Assembly: GCF_051390635.1 (NCBI RefSeq)
Contig: NZ_JBPODT010000004.1
Location: 310,001 to 374,000, forward strand
Length of the DNA: 64,000 bases
DNA from: Microbaculum sp051390635
GTDB lineage: Bacteria; Pseudomonadota; Alphaproteobacteria; Rhizobiales; Tepidamorphaceae
Reading direction: 5' to 3'
Shown here: positions 24,044-33,298 of the stretch, piece by piece
How positions within the stretch are numbered: position 1 is the stretch's first letter
How the letters are laid out: every line of letters starts with the position of its first letter
Position numbers and translations under genes: made by a program
The notes under the pieces: model-generated
Told to the model about the DNA's origin: nothing
Databases searched by the model: none
Seen by the model: only the letters and a program-made list of their open reading frames with translations

Positions 24044-25366
24044 ATGTCCTCCATCGCCGTACACGACCTCACCCGCCTCGACGCGGCCGCGCGCGCCGAG
24101 CTGCTTCGGCGCAGCGAGGCGGACCTGTCCGCGTATCGCGACAAGGTCGCCCCGATCATCGAGGCGGTACGGACGCGCGGCGACGCGGCGCTGGCCGAAT
24201 TCGGCCGCGAGTTCGACCATGCCGACGTCACCGCCGACGCGCTGGCGGCGACCCCGGCCGATTTCGACGCCGCCGAGGCCGCGCTCGACGACGAGATCAA
24301 GGAGGCGATGGCCTTCGCCGCCGAACGCATCCGCCGCTTCCACGCCCGCCAGATGCCCGAGGACATGTGGCTCGAGGACATGGGCGACGGCGTCATGGCC
24401 GGCGAGCGCTCGCTGCCGATCCCCTCGGTCGCCTGCTACGTGCCGCGCGGCAAGGGCGCGTTTCCCTCGGTCGCACTGATGACGACGATCCCCGCCGTCG
24501 TCGCCGGCGTCGAACGGGTGATCGTGGTGACACCGCCGACGCCGGACGGCGGCATCGACGACGCCACGCTCTATGCCTGCCGGCTCGCCGGCGTCACGGA
24601 GGTCTACAAGTGCGGCGGCGCGCAGGCCGTGGCCGCCTGCGCCTACGGCACGGAAACGGTGCCGAAGGTGGCCAAGATCGTCGGGCCGGGCTCGCCGTGG
24701 CTGGTCGCCGCGATGCAGGCGCTCGCCGACGTCATCGACGTCGGCCCGCCGGCCGGTCCGAGCGAATCCATCGTCATCGCCGACTCCACCGCCGATCCCC
24801 GCGTCACCGCCCTCGACCTTCTCAACGAGGCCGAGCACGGACCGGATTCCTCCGCCTTCCTGGTCACCGACGACCGCGTGCTCGCCGACAGGGTGATCGC
24901 CGAGATCGAGACGCTGTTCGCGCATATGGGCGAGACGCGGATCTCCTATTGCCGCACCGTCCTGGGTGGGACCAACGGCGGCGTGGTGATCGCCGCCGAC
25001 ATGGACGCGGCCTGCGCCTTCGTCAACGACTACGCGCCCGAGCACCTGATGGTCGAAAGCGCCAACCCGTGGGCCTACGTGCCGAAGCTGAAGCATGCCG
25101 GCGAGATCCTGCTCGGCGGCCATACCGCGATCGCGGTCGCCAACTACGTGCTCGGCCCGAACCACGTGCTGCCGACCGGCGGCTGGGCGCATACCCGCTC
25201 GCCGCTGTCGGTGTTCGACTACCTGAAGCGGCAGACCATCGCCTACATCACCGAGGACGGCTATCCCGGCCTGGCGCCGCAGGCGCGCGTCCTTGCCCGC
25301 TACGAAGGCTTCGAGGCCCACGCCAACGCAGTCTCGAAACTGCGCGAGGGCGGCGACAAGCCGTAG
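24044..25366 (+). CDS. hisD: Histidinol dehydrogenase family protein (HisD paralogue)
   Basis: A 440-residue protein of the histidinol dehydrogenase family. The fold markers VACYVPRGKGAFPSVALM and KIVGPGSPWL and the base pair Glu-His in YAPEHL are present. The Zn ligands His (in AEHGPDSS) and the C-terminal His (in FEAHANAV) are kept. Compared with Escherichia coli HisD as I remember it, the ligand Gln259 is Glu here (LLNEAEHG) and the ligand Asp360 is Asn (VANYVLGPN). It stands alone, not in a histidine biosynthesis operon, so a related NAD-dependent alcohol oxidation (for example a catabolic or sulfonate-diol role as in HpsN) is at least as likely as biosynthesis. Proximity to hut also allows histidinol use. 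Confidence 0.8.
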   Translation: MSSIAVHDLTRLDAAARAELLRRSEADLSAYRDKVAPIIEAVRTRGDAALAEFGREFDHADVTADALAATPADFDAAEAALDDEIKEAMAFAAERIRRFHARQMPEDMWLEDMGDGVMAGERSLPIPSVACYVPRGKGAFPSVALMTTIPAVVAGVERVIVVTPPTPDGGIDDATLYACRLAGVTEVYKCGGAQAVAACAYGTETVPKVAKIVGPGSPWLVAAMQALADVIDVGPPAGPSESIVIADSTADPRVTALDLLNEAEHGPDSSAFLVTDDRVLADRVIAEIETLFAHMGETRISYCRTVLGGTNGGVVIAADMDAACAFVNDYAPEHLMVESANPWAYVPKLKHAGEILLGGHTAIAVANYVLGPNHVLPTGGWAHTRSPLSVFDYLKRQTIAYITEDGYPGLAPQARVLARYEGFEAHANAVSKLREGGDKP

Positions 25367-25383
25367 GTGGAACTTGCCTCTTG

Positions 25384-25474
25384 CCGCTCACGCCCGCGAA
25401 GGCGGGAGTCGGGTTGCGGCGTTGCAGGGCCGTGCCTCAAGCCGGACGATCCCCGCTTTCGCGGGGATGAGCGG
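25384..25474. repeat. REPIN-like inverted pair of palindromic repeats, copy B
   Basis: Left unit CCGCTCACGCCCGCG with its return arm, about 35 bases of unrelated sequence, and the inverse right unit CGATCCCCGCTTTCGCGGGG ending in ATGAGCGG. It has the same layout as the pair at 6285-6413. It lies in the 349-base gap between the convergent hisD-like and opgH genes. Confidence 0.75.
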
Positions 25475-25553
25475 GAAAGGGGTAGCCGATCTGGTCCGCC
25501 ACCCTGAACGCCAGCCATGTCCAGCGGACACCGACAGCGCTGAAGGCGTCGAG

Positions 25554-25675
25554 GCCCCTCACCCGGGACCGGCGGCGCCGGCCCCGACCGCTCCCCGGCG
25601 GGGAGAGGTGGCGGCATCGCGGCAGCTACACCTCTCCCAGGGGGAGAGGTCGACGCGAAGCGGCGGGTGAGGGGC
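25554..25675. repeat. Mosaic palindromic intergenic element
   Basis: Outer arms GCCCCTCACCCG (25554-25565) and CGGGTGAGGGGC (25664-25675) are perfect complements. Inside are two compact hairpins: CTCCCC/GGGGAG (25591-25605) and ACCTCTCCC/GGGAGAGGT (25630-25650). The layout resembles intergenic mosaic elements of rhizobia. It lies between the convergent hisD-like and opgH genes; with copy B of the other repeat, it fills most of that gap. Confidence 0.65.
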
Positions 25676-25715
25676 ATAGACGCCGAAGGCTTATGCCATC
25701 CCGGCAGGTTCGGGC

Positions 25716-27878
25716 CTATTCGGCCGCCTTGGCGTGCGGCAGCAGGGCGAGACGATCGAGGCCCTGGCAGTCGGCGAGCACGGCGAGCTTTTCGCGCGGC
25801 GACAGGTAGCGCACGGCCTCCTCTATGCTGCCCGCCGCGTCGAGACGCGCCAGCGCCAGCACCAGGGTCTCGTCGATGCCGCCGCGCCCGTGCGGGCGGG
25901 CCGGCGTCAGGCAGGCGCGGTGGAAGGCGAGCAGCGCCGGATCGGACAGGAGGCGATCGCAGGCCTCGCGCGGCGCGCCGATCCGCTCGGCGAGTTCCGC
26001 CGCGGTCGCCTCGGCCCGGGTCAGGATCGGCGGCGGGGCGCTCTCCTCCGGGATCGACAGGAGGCGCGCCCGGCGCAGGGCGAGGCCGGCGCCGAGGCGC
26101 GCGGTCAGCGCCGAGACCGGGGCGGCCAGCAGCAGGCCGAGCACGGCGGGGCTCATCCAGGCGAGAACCTGCGGCGACACGGCCCAGGCGCTGGCTCCGA
26201 GCAGGACGCCGAGCACGGTGTGGGGGCGATGGCGCCGGAACACCTCGGCGAAGGGAACGGTGCCGTCGTCGCGGCGCTGCGGATTCCAGCCGGCATCGCG
26301 GCCGAGCACGATGTCGGCGACGGCGGCTGACTGGATCGCCATCATCACCGGGGCGAGCAGCGCGGCCAGCAGCGATTCCACCAGAACGCTGGCCGTGCCG
26401 CGGACGATGCCGCCGATGCCGGCGCGCACCTTGCGGTCGGTCAGCGCAACGACCAGCCCGAACAGCTTGGGCAGGAACAGGATCGCCATGGTGACCACGA
26501 ACAGGCCGATGGCCCGTTCGGAATCGATCACCGGCCAGCTCGGGAACAGCTGGAACTGCTCGGTGAAGTATTCCGGCCGGATGAACCGCGCCTGCAGGGC
26601 GAGCAGCAGGCCCGCGATCAGGAACATCAGCCAGACCGGCGAGGCGACGTAGGACATGATGCCGGTCACCATGTGGACACGGCTCGGCCATTTCAGCCCG
26701 CGCGCCACGACGATCTTGGCATGCTGGAGATTGCCCTGGCACCAGCGCCGGTCGCGGGTGGCGAGATCGATCAGGCTCGGCGGGCTCTCCTCGTAGGAGC
26801 CGGCGAGGGTGGGGGCGAGCAGCACCGACCAGCCGGCCCGGCGCAGCAGCGCGGCCTCGACGAAATCATGGCTCATGATGTGGCCGCCGAAGGGCGGCCT
26901 GCCGCGCAGGGTGGGCAGTCCCGCCGCGCCGACGAAGGCCTCGGTGCGGATGATGGCGTTGTGGCCCCAGTAGTTGCCGACGCCGCGGGCCCAGGCGCCG
27001 AGCCCCGCCGCCATCACCGGTCCGTAGACGCGTCCGGCGAACTGCTGCAACCGGGCGAACAGCGTGTTGCGGTTGACGATCGCCGGCACGGTCTGGATCA
27101 GTCCGGCCTGGGGACTTTCTTCCATGGCAAGCGCCAGACGGATCAGCGTCTCCGGTTCCATCAGGCTGTCGGCGTCGAGAATGACGAAGAAGGGATAGGC
27201 CGCGCCGAAGCACTTGCACCATTCGGCGATGTTGCCGGCCTTCTTCTCGGTGTTGTGGCGGCGACGGCGATAGAACACGCGGGCGCGGCGGGCGCGGCGG
27301 CGGATCAGGGCGCGGAACGCCGCCTCCTCGGCGATCCAGACGTCGGGGTCGGTCGAATCGCTGAGGACGTAGACGTCGAAGGCATCGCTCGCCCCGGCCT
27401 CGGCAAGGCCTTCGGCGGTCGCGGCGGCGGCGGCGAAAACCCGGACGGCGTCCTCGTTATAGGCGGGGAGCAGGACGGCGGTGCGGCCCGAGGGCACGCG
27501 GTTGTCACGGGCCGGCACCGTGAATATGCCCCACCCGGTGAGCAGCGCCAGCGCGCCCAACGTCGCCGACGTGAAGGCGTACGCGATCCAGACGATGTTG
27601 ACGACGAACAGCGCCAGCATCGCCGCCTCGATCGGCGTCAGCCCGGCGACGGCGAGAACGCCGTACATCTCGTTGACCAGGATCGCCGACAGAACCACCG
27701 CGCCGCCGAAGACGACGAGCCGCGGTATCCAGGCCCAACGGTCGGGCGCGGCGTGGCGCATCGGTTGCGGGATCCGCCGCAGATCCTGGATCGGCATGCC
27801 CAGCGGGGCTTCGGCCGGCAGCGGCGAATCCGGCAGGACGATCGGTTCGTTGGCGGGTACCCTGGTCACTCCGCCCAT
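25716..27878 (-). CDS. opgH: Glucans biosynthesis glucosyltransferase OpgH (MdoH)
   Basis: A 720-residue inner-membrane glucosyltransferase (GT2 type) that builds the beta-1,2-glucan backbone of osmoregulated periplasmic glucans from UDP-glucose. Two membrane segments precede the catalytic domain (about residues 45-110). The catalytic part has LLPAYNEDAVRVFAAAAAT, VILDADSLMEPETL (DxD) and RDRRWCQGNLQH (QxxRW-like). Further membrane segments lie between about 390 and 600, and a long Ala-rich cytoplasmic tail follows. The start ATG 27878 lies 13 bases inside the end of opgG, so the two are translationally linked. It converges on the hisD-like gene. Confidence 0.95.
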   Translation of the reverse strand: MGGVTRVPANEPIVLPDSPLPAEAPLGMPIQDLRRIPQPMRHAAPDRWAWIPRLVVFGGAVVLSAILVNEMYGVLAVAGLTPIEAAMLALFVVNIVWIAYAFTSATLGALALLTGWGIFTVPARDNRVPSGRTAVLLPAYNEDAVRVFAAAAATAEGLAEAGASDAFDVYVLSDSTDPDVWIAEEAAFRALIRRRARRARVFYRRRRHNTEKKAGNIAEWCKCFGAAYPFFVILDADSLMEPETLIRLALAMEESPQAGLIQTVPAIVNRNTLFARLQQFAGRVYGPVMAAGLGAWARGVGNYWGHNAIIRTEAFVGAAGLPTLRGRPPFGGHIMSHDFVEAALLRRAGWSVLLAPTLAGSYEESPPSLIDLATRDRRWCQGNLQHAKIVVARGLKWPSRVHMVTGIMSYVASPVWLMFLIAGLLLALQARFIRPEYFTEQFQLFPSWPVIDSERAIGLFVVTMAILFLPKLFGLVVALTDRKVRAGIGGIVRGTASVLVESLLAALLAPVMMAIQSAAVADIVLGRDAGWNPQRRDDGTVPFAEVFRRHRPHTVLGVLLGASAWAVSPQVLAWMSPAVLGLLLAAPVSALTARLGAGLALRRARLLSIPEESAPPPILTRAEATAAELAERIGAPREACDRLLSDPALLAFHRACLTPARPHGRGGIDETLVLALARLDAAGSIEEAVRYLSPREKLAVLADCQGLDRLALLPHAKAAE

Positions 27879-29434
27879 CGGCAGACCCACACTTCGGATA
27901 TGCGCTCGCCGTCCTTGAGCAGGGCGCAGCGCAGATCGACGCCGTCGGTGCCGGCCGGGTCGAAGCCGAAAGCGACCCGGCGGCCGCCGGTCTCCGGATT
28001 GAACTGGATCGTGCCGGGCGACACCGTGCCGGCGGACGCGGAAATGTCCGGCACCACGGCCTCCTCGGGCGACAGGCCGGCGAGCGGGCCGCCGGCGAAA
28101 TCGATGACGATCAGCCGGTCGTCCGGCGGCGTGCTCGAGCCGTCGGCGGGAACCTGCCCGTTCATCGTGCCGACGACGCGGGCCACGCCCTGGTCGGTCG
28201 GAATCTCGTTGCACCAGTAGAGCCGATAGGTGACCTGCTGGTCCTCGCCGGCCCTGATCGGCTCGGCGGGCCGCCAGAAGGCGACGATATTGTCGTGGAC
28301 CTCGGAATTGGTCGGGATCTCGATCAGGATCACCGAGCCCGTGCCCCAGTCGCCGATCGGCTCGACCCAGACGCTGGGGCGGCGCTCGTAGCGCGCCTCG
28401 AGATCCTGATAGGCGTCGAACTTGCGCGAGCGCTGCAGCAGGCCGAAGCCCTGCGGGTGCTCGTCGAGAAAGGCGCTGATCTGCAGCCGCGCGGGGTTGA
28501 CCAGCGGCCGCCAGATCCACTCGCCGCGGCCGTTCCAGACGAGCAGGCCGTCGGAATCGTGGACGGCGGGACGGAAATCGTCGATGCCGGCGCGGTCCTG
28601 CGGGCCGAAATAGAACATGCTGGTGAGCGGGGCGAGACCGACCTTGTCGATATCGGTGCGCGGGTACAGCGTCGCCTCGACGTCGATGACCGTGTCGGCG
28701 CCGGGGCGGATGGTGAAGCGATAGGCGCCGGTCGCGCTGGGGCTGTCGAGCAGCGCGTGCACGACGACCGAATTCGCGCCCGGCCGCGGCTTCTCGATCC
28801 AGAACTCGCGGAAGGCCGGGAACTCCTCGCCATCGGGCTCGGCCGTGCCGATGGCAAGGCCACGCGCCGACAGGCCGTAGGCCTGGCCCTTGCCGATGGC
28901 GCGGAAGTAGCTCGCGCCCTGGAACACCGCGTACTCGTCGAGATAGTCGGGACGGTTGAGGGGGCCGTGCAGGCGGAACCCGGAGAACCCGACATCTTCG
29001 GCCGGCACCGGCTGTGGCACCAGCGGGCCGTAGTCGAACAGCTCCGGCGAGAACACGACGTGCCGGCTCGCCCCGTCGGCGACGAGGTTGATCGACACCG
29101 GCTCGTCATAGACATGGCCGAGATGGAACAGCTGCATCTCGACCGGCAGCTGCTCGCCCCGCCAGATCGCCGCGTCGGTGCGGTAGCGGATGTCGCGGAA
29201 CTGATCGTAGGTGAGATCGCGGATGGCGCCGGGCACCTCGGAGAGGTGCGGCACGAACGGCTCGGCGGCGAGCTCCCTGGCGCGGGCGCGAACCGCGGCC
29301 GGCGCGAAGGGTTGGGGATCGCCGACCCGCAGCAGCGGCCCGTCGCCGGCGGCCATGGCCTCCATCGGCCAGGTCCGCTGCGCGGCCGCAGCCGCGATGC
29401 CCAAAAACACAAGACCCCTGCGGGTCAACGCCAT
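27866..29434 (-). CDS. opgG: Periplasmic glucans biosynthesis protein OpgG (MdoG)
   Basis: A 522-residue exported protein of the MdoG family, needed with OpgH for osmoregulated periplasmic glucan assembly; it probably branches or releases the backbone in the periplasm. The N-terminus has a basic start (MALTRRG) and a hydrophobic stretch, then cleavage near MAAGDG. Family landmarks are LTYDQFRDIRYR near residue 77, SPELFDYG near 130, FRLHGPLNRPDY near 155, YFRAIGKGQAYGLSARGLA near 185, and LTSMFYFGPQDR near 285. ATG 29434 has GGAGGT seven bases ahead and removes a 41-residue chance extension. It is first of the opgGH pair. Confidence 0.95.
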   Translation of the reverse strand: MALTRRGLVFLGIAAAAAQRTWPMEAMAAGDGPLLRVGDPQPFAPAAVRARARELAAEPFVPHLSEVPGAIRDLTYDQFRDIRYRTDAAIWRGEQLPVEMQLFHLGHVYDEPVSINLVADGASRHVVFSPELFDYGPLVPQPVPAEDVGFSGFRLHGPLNRPDYLDEYAVFQGASYFRAIGKGQAYGLSARGLAIGTAEPDGEEFPAFREFWIEKPRPGANSVVVHALLDSPSATGAYRFTIRPGADTVIDVEATLYPRTDIDKVGLAPLTSMFYFGPQDRAGIDDFRPAVHDSDGLLVWNGRGEWIWRPLVNPARLQISAFLDEHPQGFGLLQRSRKFDAYQDLEARYERRPSVWVEPIGDWGTGSVILIEIPTNSEVHDNIVAFWRPAEPIRAGEDQQVTYRLYWCNEIPTDQGVARVVGTMNGQVPADGSSTPPDDRLIVIDFAGGPLAGLSPEEAVVPDISASAGTVSPGTIQFNPETGGRRVAFGFDPAGTDGVDLRCALLKDGERISEVWVCRWAE

Positions 29435-29670
29435 TTGGTACACCTCCAGCCGCCGCCCCGGGACGCCGGACCATTTCCCCTCGAAATGGTCCGCCCGGAA
29501 GCGTTCGTCATACCGTCCAGTCGGGAAGGCACCGTCGAAGCGCGGCACGTGGCGCACCTATAGCCATTCGCGTGGCGGTTGGCCATACGAATGTTGCGCC
29601 GCACAACCACGGTCGACCCCCGGATGCCGTATTGATTCCGGCTTCTCGGGACAACATTGTGGCAAACTTC

Positions 29671-29683
29671 GGCGATAATCGCC
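29671..29683. promoter_or_regulatory. Perfect palindrome upstream of opgG
   Basis: GGCGATAATCGCC is a perfect 13-base palindrome in the 273-base space between opgG and the exporter adaptor gene. On the plus strand it is followed by TTTATTGGCCTGTTTTTT. No plus-strand gene precedes it, and on the minus strand no T-run follows, so an operator for opgGH or a processing hairpin at the end of the exporter message is more likely than a simple terminator. I see nothing else in this gap. Confidence 0.35.
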
Positions 29684-29707
29684 TTTATTGGCCTGTTTTT
29701 TCTGTAT

Positions 29708-30928
29708 TCAGAGCGCCTGGACGTCGCGGGCGGCCACGCGGACGCCGTCGGCGATCCGGTCGCTCGGGTGCAGAACCACCCGTTCGCCCTCATTCAGACC
29801 GTCCACGATCGCGGCGTGGCGGGCGTTGCGCGCACCGAGCGTCACCGTGCGCAGCCGGGCCCGGCTTTCGGCGTCGACCACGAACACCGCCCAACTCGCG
29901 CCGCGCCGGAACAGCGCGCCGAGCGGCACCAGCAGGGCCTCCTGCCGGTCGACGATGACATGCACGACCACGCGGTAGTCGTGACCGAGGCTGCTCCATT
30001 TCGACGGCGGATCGACCAGATCGAGCACCGCCTTGACCCGCTGCTCCTCGATGCCGAGGGCGGAGACCTTGGTGAAACCGGCGCTCTCGATGCGCCGCAC
30101 CCTGGCGGTCAGCGTCGGCCCGCCCCAGCCGTCGATCCGCGCCTCGGCATCATGGGGCACGCGGACCGCGTCGGACGACAGCAGGTCGACGGCGATCTCC
30201 AGGTTGACCGGATCGCCGATCTGGACGAGCGCCGTGCCGGCGGGGACGACCTGCTCGCTCTCCGTGTCGATCTTGAGCACCTCGCCATCGACCGGCGCAT
30301 CCACCTCGACGCAGCAGTTCTCCCCGCTGGCGGCTTCCTGCATCGCTTCGGGGCCGATCAGGGCCGCCTGGGCGCGTTCGAGCTCGCGCTTGCGCACCTC
30401 CAGCGTTGCGTTGGCGCTGGCAAGGCGGGCGGCGGCGGTATCGACCTCCAGTTGGGCCTGCTGGTGGGTGCGCTCTGAGATGATGTTGCGCCGTATCAGC
30501 TCGTCGGCGCGGCCGGCCTCGCTCTTGGCGAAATCGAGCTGCGACTGCGCCTCGGTGACCTGCGCCTGGGCCAGCGTCACGGCGGCCTTGGCGGCGGCGA
30601 TCGCGCCCTCCGCCTCGCGCCGCGAGCGCACGTCGAGGAACGCCGGCGCCGTCGGCTGGATGACGGCGACCACGGTATCGTTGGCCACGACCTTGTCGCC
30701 GACCTCGAGCGGCGAACGCATCACCTTGCCGGCGATCGGCGCGGACACCGTGTAGACGTCGCGGATGCGGGATATGCCCTCCTCGTCGACGGTGACCTCG
30801 AGCACGCCCGGCCCGATGACGGCGAGATCGGCGGGAATCGGCTGCGGCCAGAAGGCCCAGGCGATCGCGCCCGCCACCCCCGCGGCGGTGGCGACCATGA
30901 CGGCCGGACGGACCCAGTTGAAAGCCAT
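29708..30928 (-). CDS. HlyD/MacA-type periplasmic adaptor subunit
   Basis: A 406-residue membrane fusion protein. One N-terminal membrane helix (about residues 9-27) anchors it. A lipoyl-like half domain follows (VSAPIAGKVMRSPLEVGDKV near 61-80), then a long coiled-coil hairpin (about 95-190, rich in Ala, Glu and Gln), the second lipoyl half (VDAPVDGEVLKI near 207) and beta-barrel parts. It would join the inner-membrane ABC permease encoded just upstream to the cell exterior in an export or lipid-handling complex. No outer-membrane channel gene lies beside it. The ATPase, permease and adaptor genes run on one strand with tight spacing. Confidence 0.9.
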   Translation of the reverse strand: MAFNWVRPAVMVATAAGVAGAIAWAFWPQPIPADLAVIGPGVLEVTVDEEGISRIRDVYTVSAPIAGKVMRSPLEVGDKVVANDTVVAVIQPTAPAFLDVRSRREAEGAIAAAKAAVTLAQAQVTEAQSQLDFAKSEAGRADELIRRNIISERTHQQAQLEVDTAAARLASANATLEVRKRELERAQAALIGPEAMQEAASGENCCVEVDAPVDGEVLKIDTESEQVVPAGTALVQIGDPVNLEIAVDLLSSDAVRVPHDAEARIDGWGGPTLTARVRRIESAGFTKVSALGIEEQRVKAVLDLVDPPSKWSSLGHDYRVVVHVIVDRQEALLVPLGALFRRGASWAVFVVDAESRARLRTVTLGARNARHAAIVDGLNEGERVVLHPSDRIADGVRVAARDVQAL

Positions 30929-30938
30929 GACGCCCTTC

Positions 30939-33296
30939 CTATTCCCGTGTCTTGAGGACCTCGACGAGGTCCAGCCGGTTGATGCGCCGCTTGACGATCA
31001 GCGCCGAGGCGACGGCGGCGCCGAGCACCACCAGGCTCGACATCGCGTAGGTCTCGCGACCGATGACCAGCGGCACCCGGTAGAGCTCGCTCTGGAAGCC
31101 CTGCACCGTCGCCCACGCCACCAGATAGCCGAGCGCCCAGCCGAGCGGCAGCGACGCCAGGACCAGCACCGCGAGCTCGCCCAGCAGGATCCACGAAACC
31201 TCCGCCCGGGTGAAGCCCAGAACCCGCAGGCTCGCCAGCTCCCGGCCGCGCTCCGACAGCTGGATGCGGGCGGAGTTGTAGACGACCCCGAAGGCGATCA
31301 CCATGGCCAGGCCGGTATAGACCGAGATCATGATGTCGATGTTCTCGGCCAGCGTCTGCCGGAACTTCTCGAGCGATTTCTTCTGCAGCGCGATCGAGCC
31401 GACCATCGGCATGTCCTTGACGGCGGCGAACAGCGCGTCGGACTGCGCCTCGTCGATCGCCAGGTGCACGCCGGTGATCATCGGGCCCTCCAGCATGAGC
31501 CGGTTCACCGCCTCGATGTCCATGTAGGACAGAAGGCCGATATAGCCCTGGATGATCGCGGTGACGGGCATCTCGACGATGCGCTTGCGGCCTTCCAGCG
31601 TCTCGATCTCGACGATGTCGCCGACGCGGACGCCGAGGATCCCGGCCAGTGCCTCCGAAGGGGCGAAGCCGGTCTCGGGCAGCGTCACCGGCCGAAAGCC
31701 GGTATCGATGACGCGGCTCAGGTCGGTGCCGGCGGGCTTGCCGATGATCGGCACGCGCCGCTCGATATGGCCGTGCCGCACCTTGACGGCGACGGCGCGG
31801 GTCGGCTCGGCGGTGAGCACGCCCGGCAGCCGTTGCACGTCGGCGATGACGCTGATCGGCCGTTCCTGGGTGAATTCTAGCGTGGCGTCCTGCCGATCGG
31901 CCTGGAAATAGGTGAAGTCGATCATGAACTCGACCGAATCCAGCGCGAACAGCGAGGCCAGCAGGACGGCGGCGGACAGCGAGATGCCGAACACGGTCAG
32001 GCCGGCGCGCACCGGCCAGCGCAGGATGTGCCGGCCGATCATGATCGTGACCTGGGAAAAATGGCGCAGCCAGCCATTGGCGAACAGGCGGCGGTAGCGC
32101 GGCGGCGCCGGGGCGTGCATGGCGACGGCCGGCGGCAGCCGGACCACCGACCAGACCGCGCGCGCGCCGCCGGCGACGGCGGCGCCGACCGTGACGAAGA
32201 CGGCGACCGCATAGATGTCCGGGCCCCACAGGAACACCAGGAAGGGGAAGTGGTAGAAATCGCCGTAGAGCCTGGTCAGCCCGAAGCCGAGCCAGGTGCC
32301 GGCGATGCCGCCGACGACGATGCCGATCACGGCGATGGCGGCGACGAACTTCAGGTAGTGCACACCGATGGTCATCGCCCGATAGCCGAGCGCCTTCATC
32401 AGGCCGATCTGCTCGCGCTCGAGCGCCACCAGGCGGCTCAGGATCATGTTGATCAGGAAGGCGGCGACGAACAGGAAGATCGGCGGCAGCACGCGCGCCA
32501 TCGCCTGGAGCTGAAGCAGCTCGGCATCGAGGAAGGCATGGCTCTGCTGGTCCTTGCGGCCGTAGGCGCCGCGCCCGCCGTAGCGCTCCAGCAGCGTGTC
32601 GATGCGCTCGATGACATCGGCTTCCGAGGCGCCGCGCAGCAGCTTGACGGAGACCTGCGAGAACGCGCCGTCGAGATCGAAGGCCGCCTCCATCGCCTTG
32701 CGCGACATCCAGCCGACCGCGAAGCGCGAATCGTCGGGCATCAGGTCCCACGGCCCGAGCGCGTAGATGTATTCCGGCGATAGCGCGACGCCGACGATGG
32801 TCAGCCTGCGCTTGCGGCCCTCCATGATGGCGTGGAAGCTGTCGCCGGGCACGAAACCGTGCGCTTTGGCGAAGGCCTCGTTGACGACGACCTCGTCGGG
32901 ATGGGCGGGATCGGGCGTGCGGCCCTGGCGGATATAGAGCCGGTTGAGCACCTGCTCGCCGATTTCGGGCATGGAGACCAGCGCCGCGGTGGCGGGGACC
33001 GAGAAGCCCTCGATATCGAGGATCGCGGTCTTGACGATGCGCGTCTCGACGGCGGCGACACCGGGAATCCGGGCGATCTCGTCGGCCAGCCATTCCGGCG
33101 CGCGGGTGGCGTTGGCGAAGACGTCGGCGAAGCGGTAGCGCTCGTAATAGGTCTCCCGCGTCTCGTTGAGCGAGCGATAGGCGCCGACGGCGAGCACCAG
33201 CGTGGCGACACCGGCGGCCATGACCATCGCGATGGCGATCACCTGCGTCTTCAGGCGCCAGAGGTCTCGCAGCAGTTTGCGATCAAGCGCCGCCAT
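30939..33296 (-). CDS. ABC transporter permease, FtsX/MacB type
   Basis: A 785-residue permease with two FtsX-type halves. The first membrane helix is at about 20-42, then a large periplasmic domain, then a three-helix block (about 255-380), a second periplasmic domain (about 430-650), and a last three-helix block (about 660-770). Such proteins work as mechanotransmitters that drive export or lipoprotein and envelope processes with a separate ATPase. The stop of the ATPase gene is two bases upstream and the adaptor starts ten bases downstream. The cargo is unknown; antimicrobial or lipid export are usual guesses for the family. Confidence 0.92.
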   Translation of the reverse strand: MAALDRKLLRDLWRLKTQVIAIAMVMAAGVATLVLAVGAYRSLNETRETYYERYRFADVFANATRAPEWLADEIARIPGVAAVETRIVKTAILDIEGFSVPATAALVSMPEIGEQVLNRLYIRQGRTPDPAHPDEVVVNEAFAKAHGFVPGDSFHAIMEGRKRRLTIVGVALSPEYIYALGPWDLMPDDSRFAVGWMSRKAMEAAFDLDGAFSQVSVKLLRGASEADVIERIDTLLERYGGRGAYGRKDQQSHAFLDAELLQLQAMARVLPPIFLFVAAFLINMILSRLVALEREQIGLMKALGYRAMTIGVHYLKFVAAIAVIGIVVGGIAGTWLGFGLTRLYGDFYHFPFLVFLWGPDIYAVAVFVTVGAAVAGGARAVWSVVRLPPAVAMHAPAPPRYRRLFANGWLRHFSQVTIMIGRHILRWPVRAGLTVFGISLSAAVLLASLFALDSVEFMIDFTYFQADRQDATLEFTQERPISVIADVQRLPGVLTAEPTRAVAVKVRHGHIERRVPIIGKPAGTDLSRVIDTGFRPVTLPETGFAPSEALAGILGVRVGDIVEIETLEGRKRIVEMPVTAIIQGYIGLLSYMDIEAVNRLMLEGPMITGVHLAIDEAQSDALFAAVKDMPMVGSIALQKKSLEKFRQTLAENIDIMISVYTGLAMVIAFGVVYNSARIQLSERGRELASLRVLGFTRAEVSWILLGELAVLVLASLPLGWALGYLVAWATVQGFQSELYRVPLVIGRETYAMSSLVVLGAAVASALIVKRRINRLDLVEVLKTRE

Positions 33297-33298
33297 GG

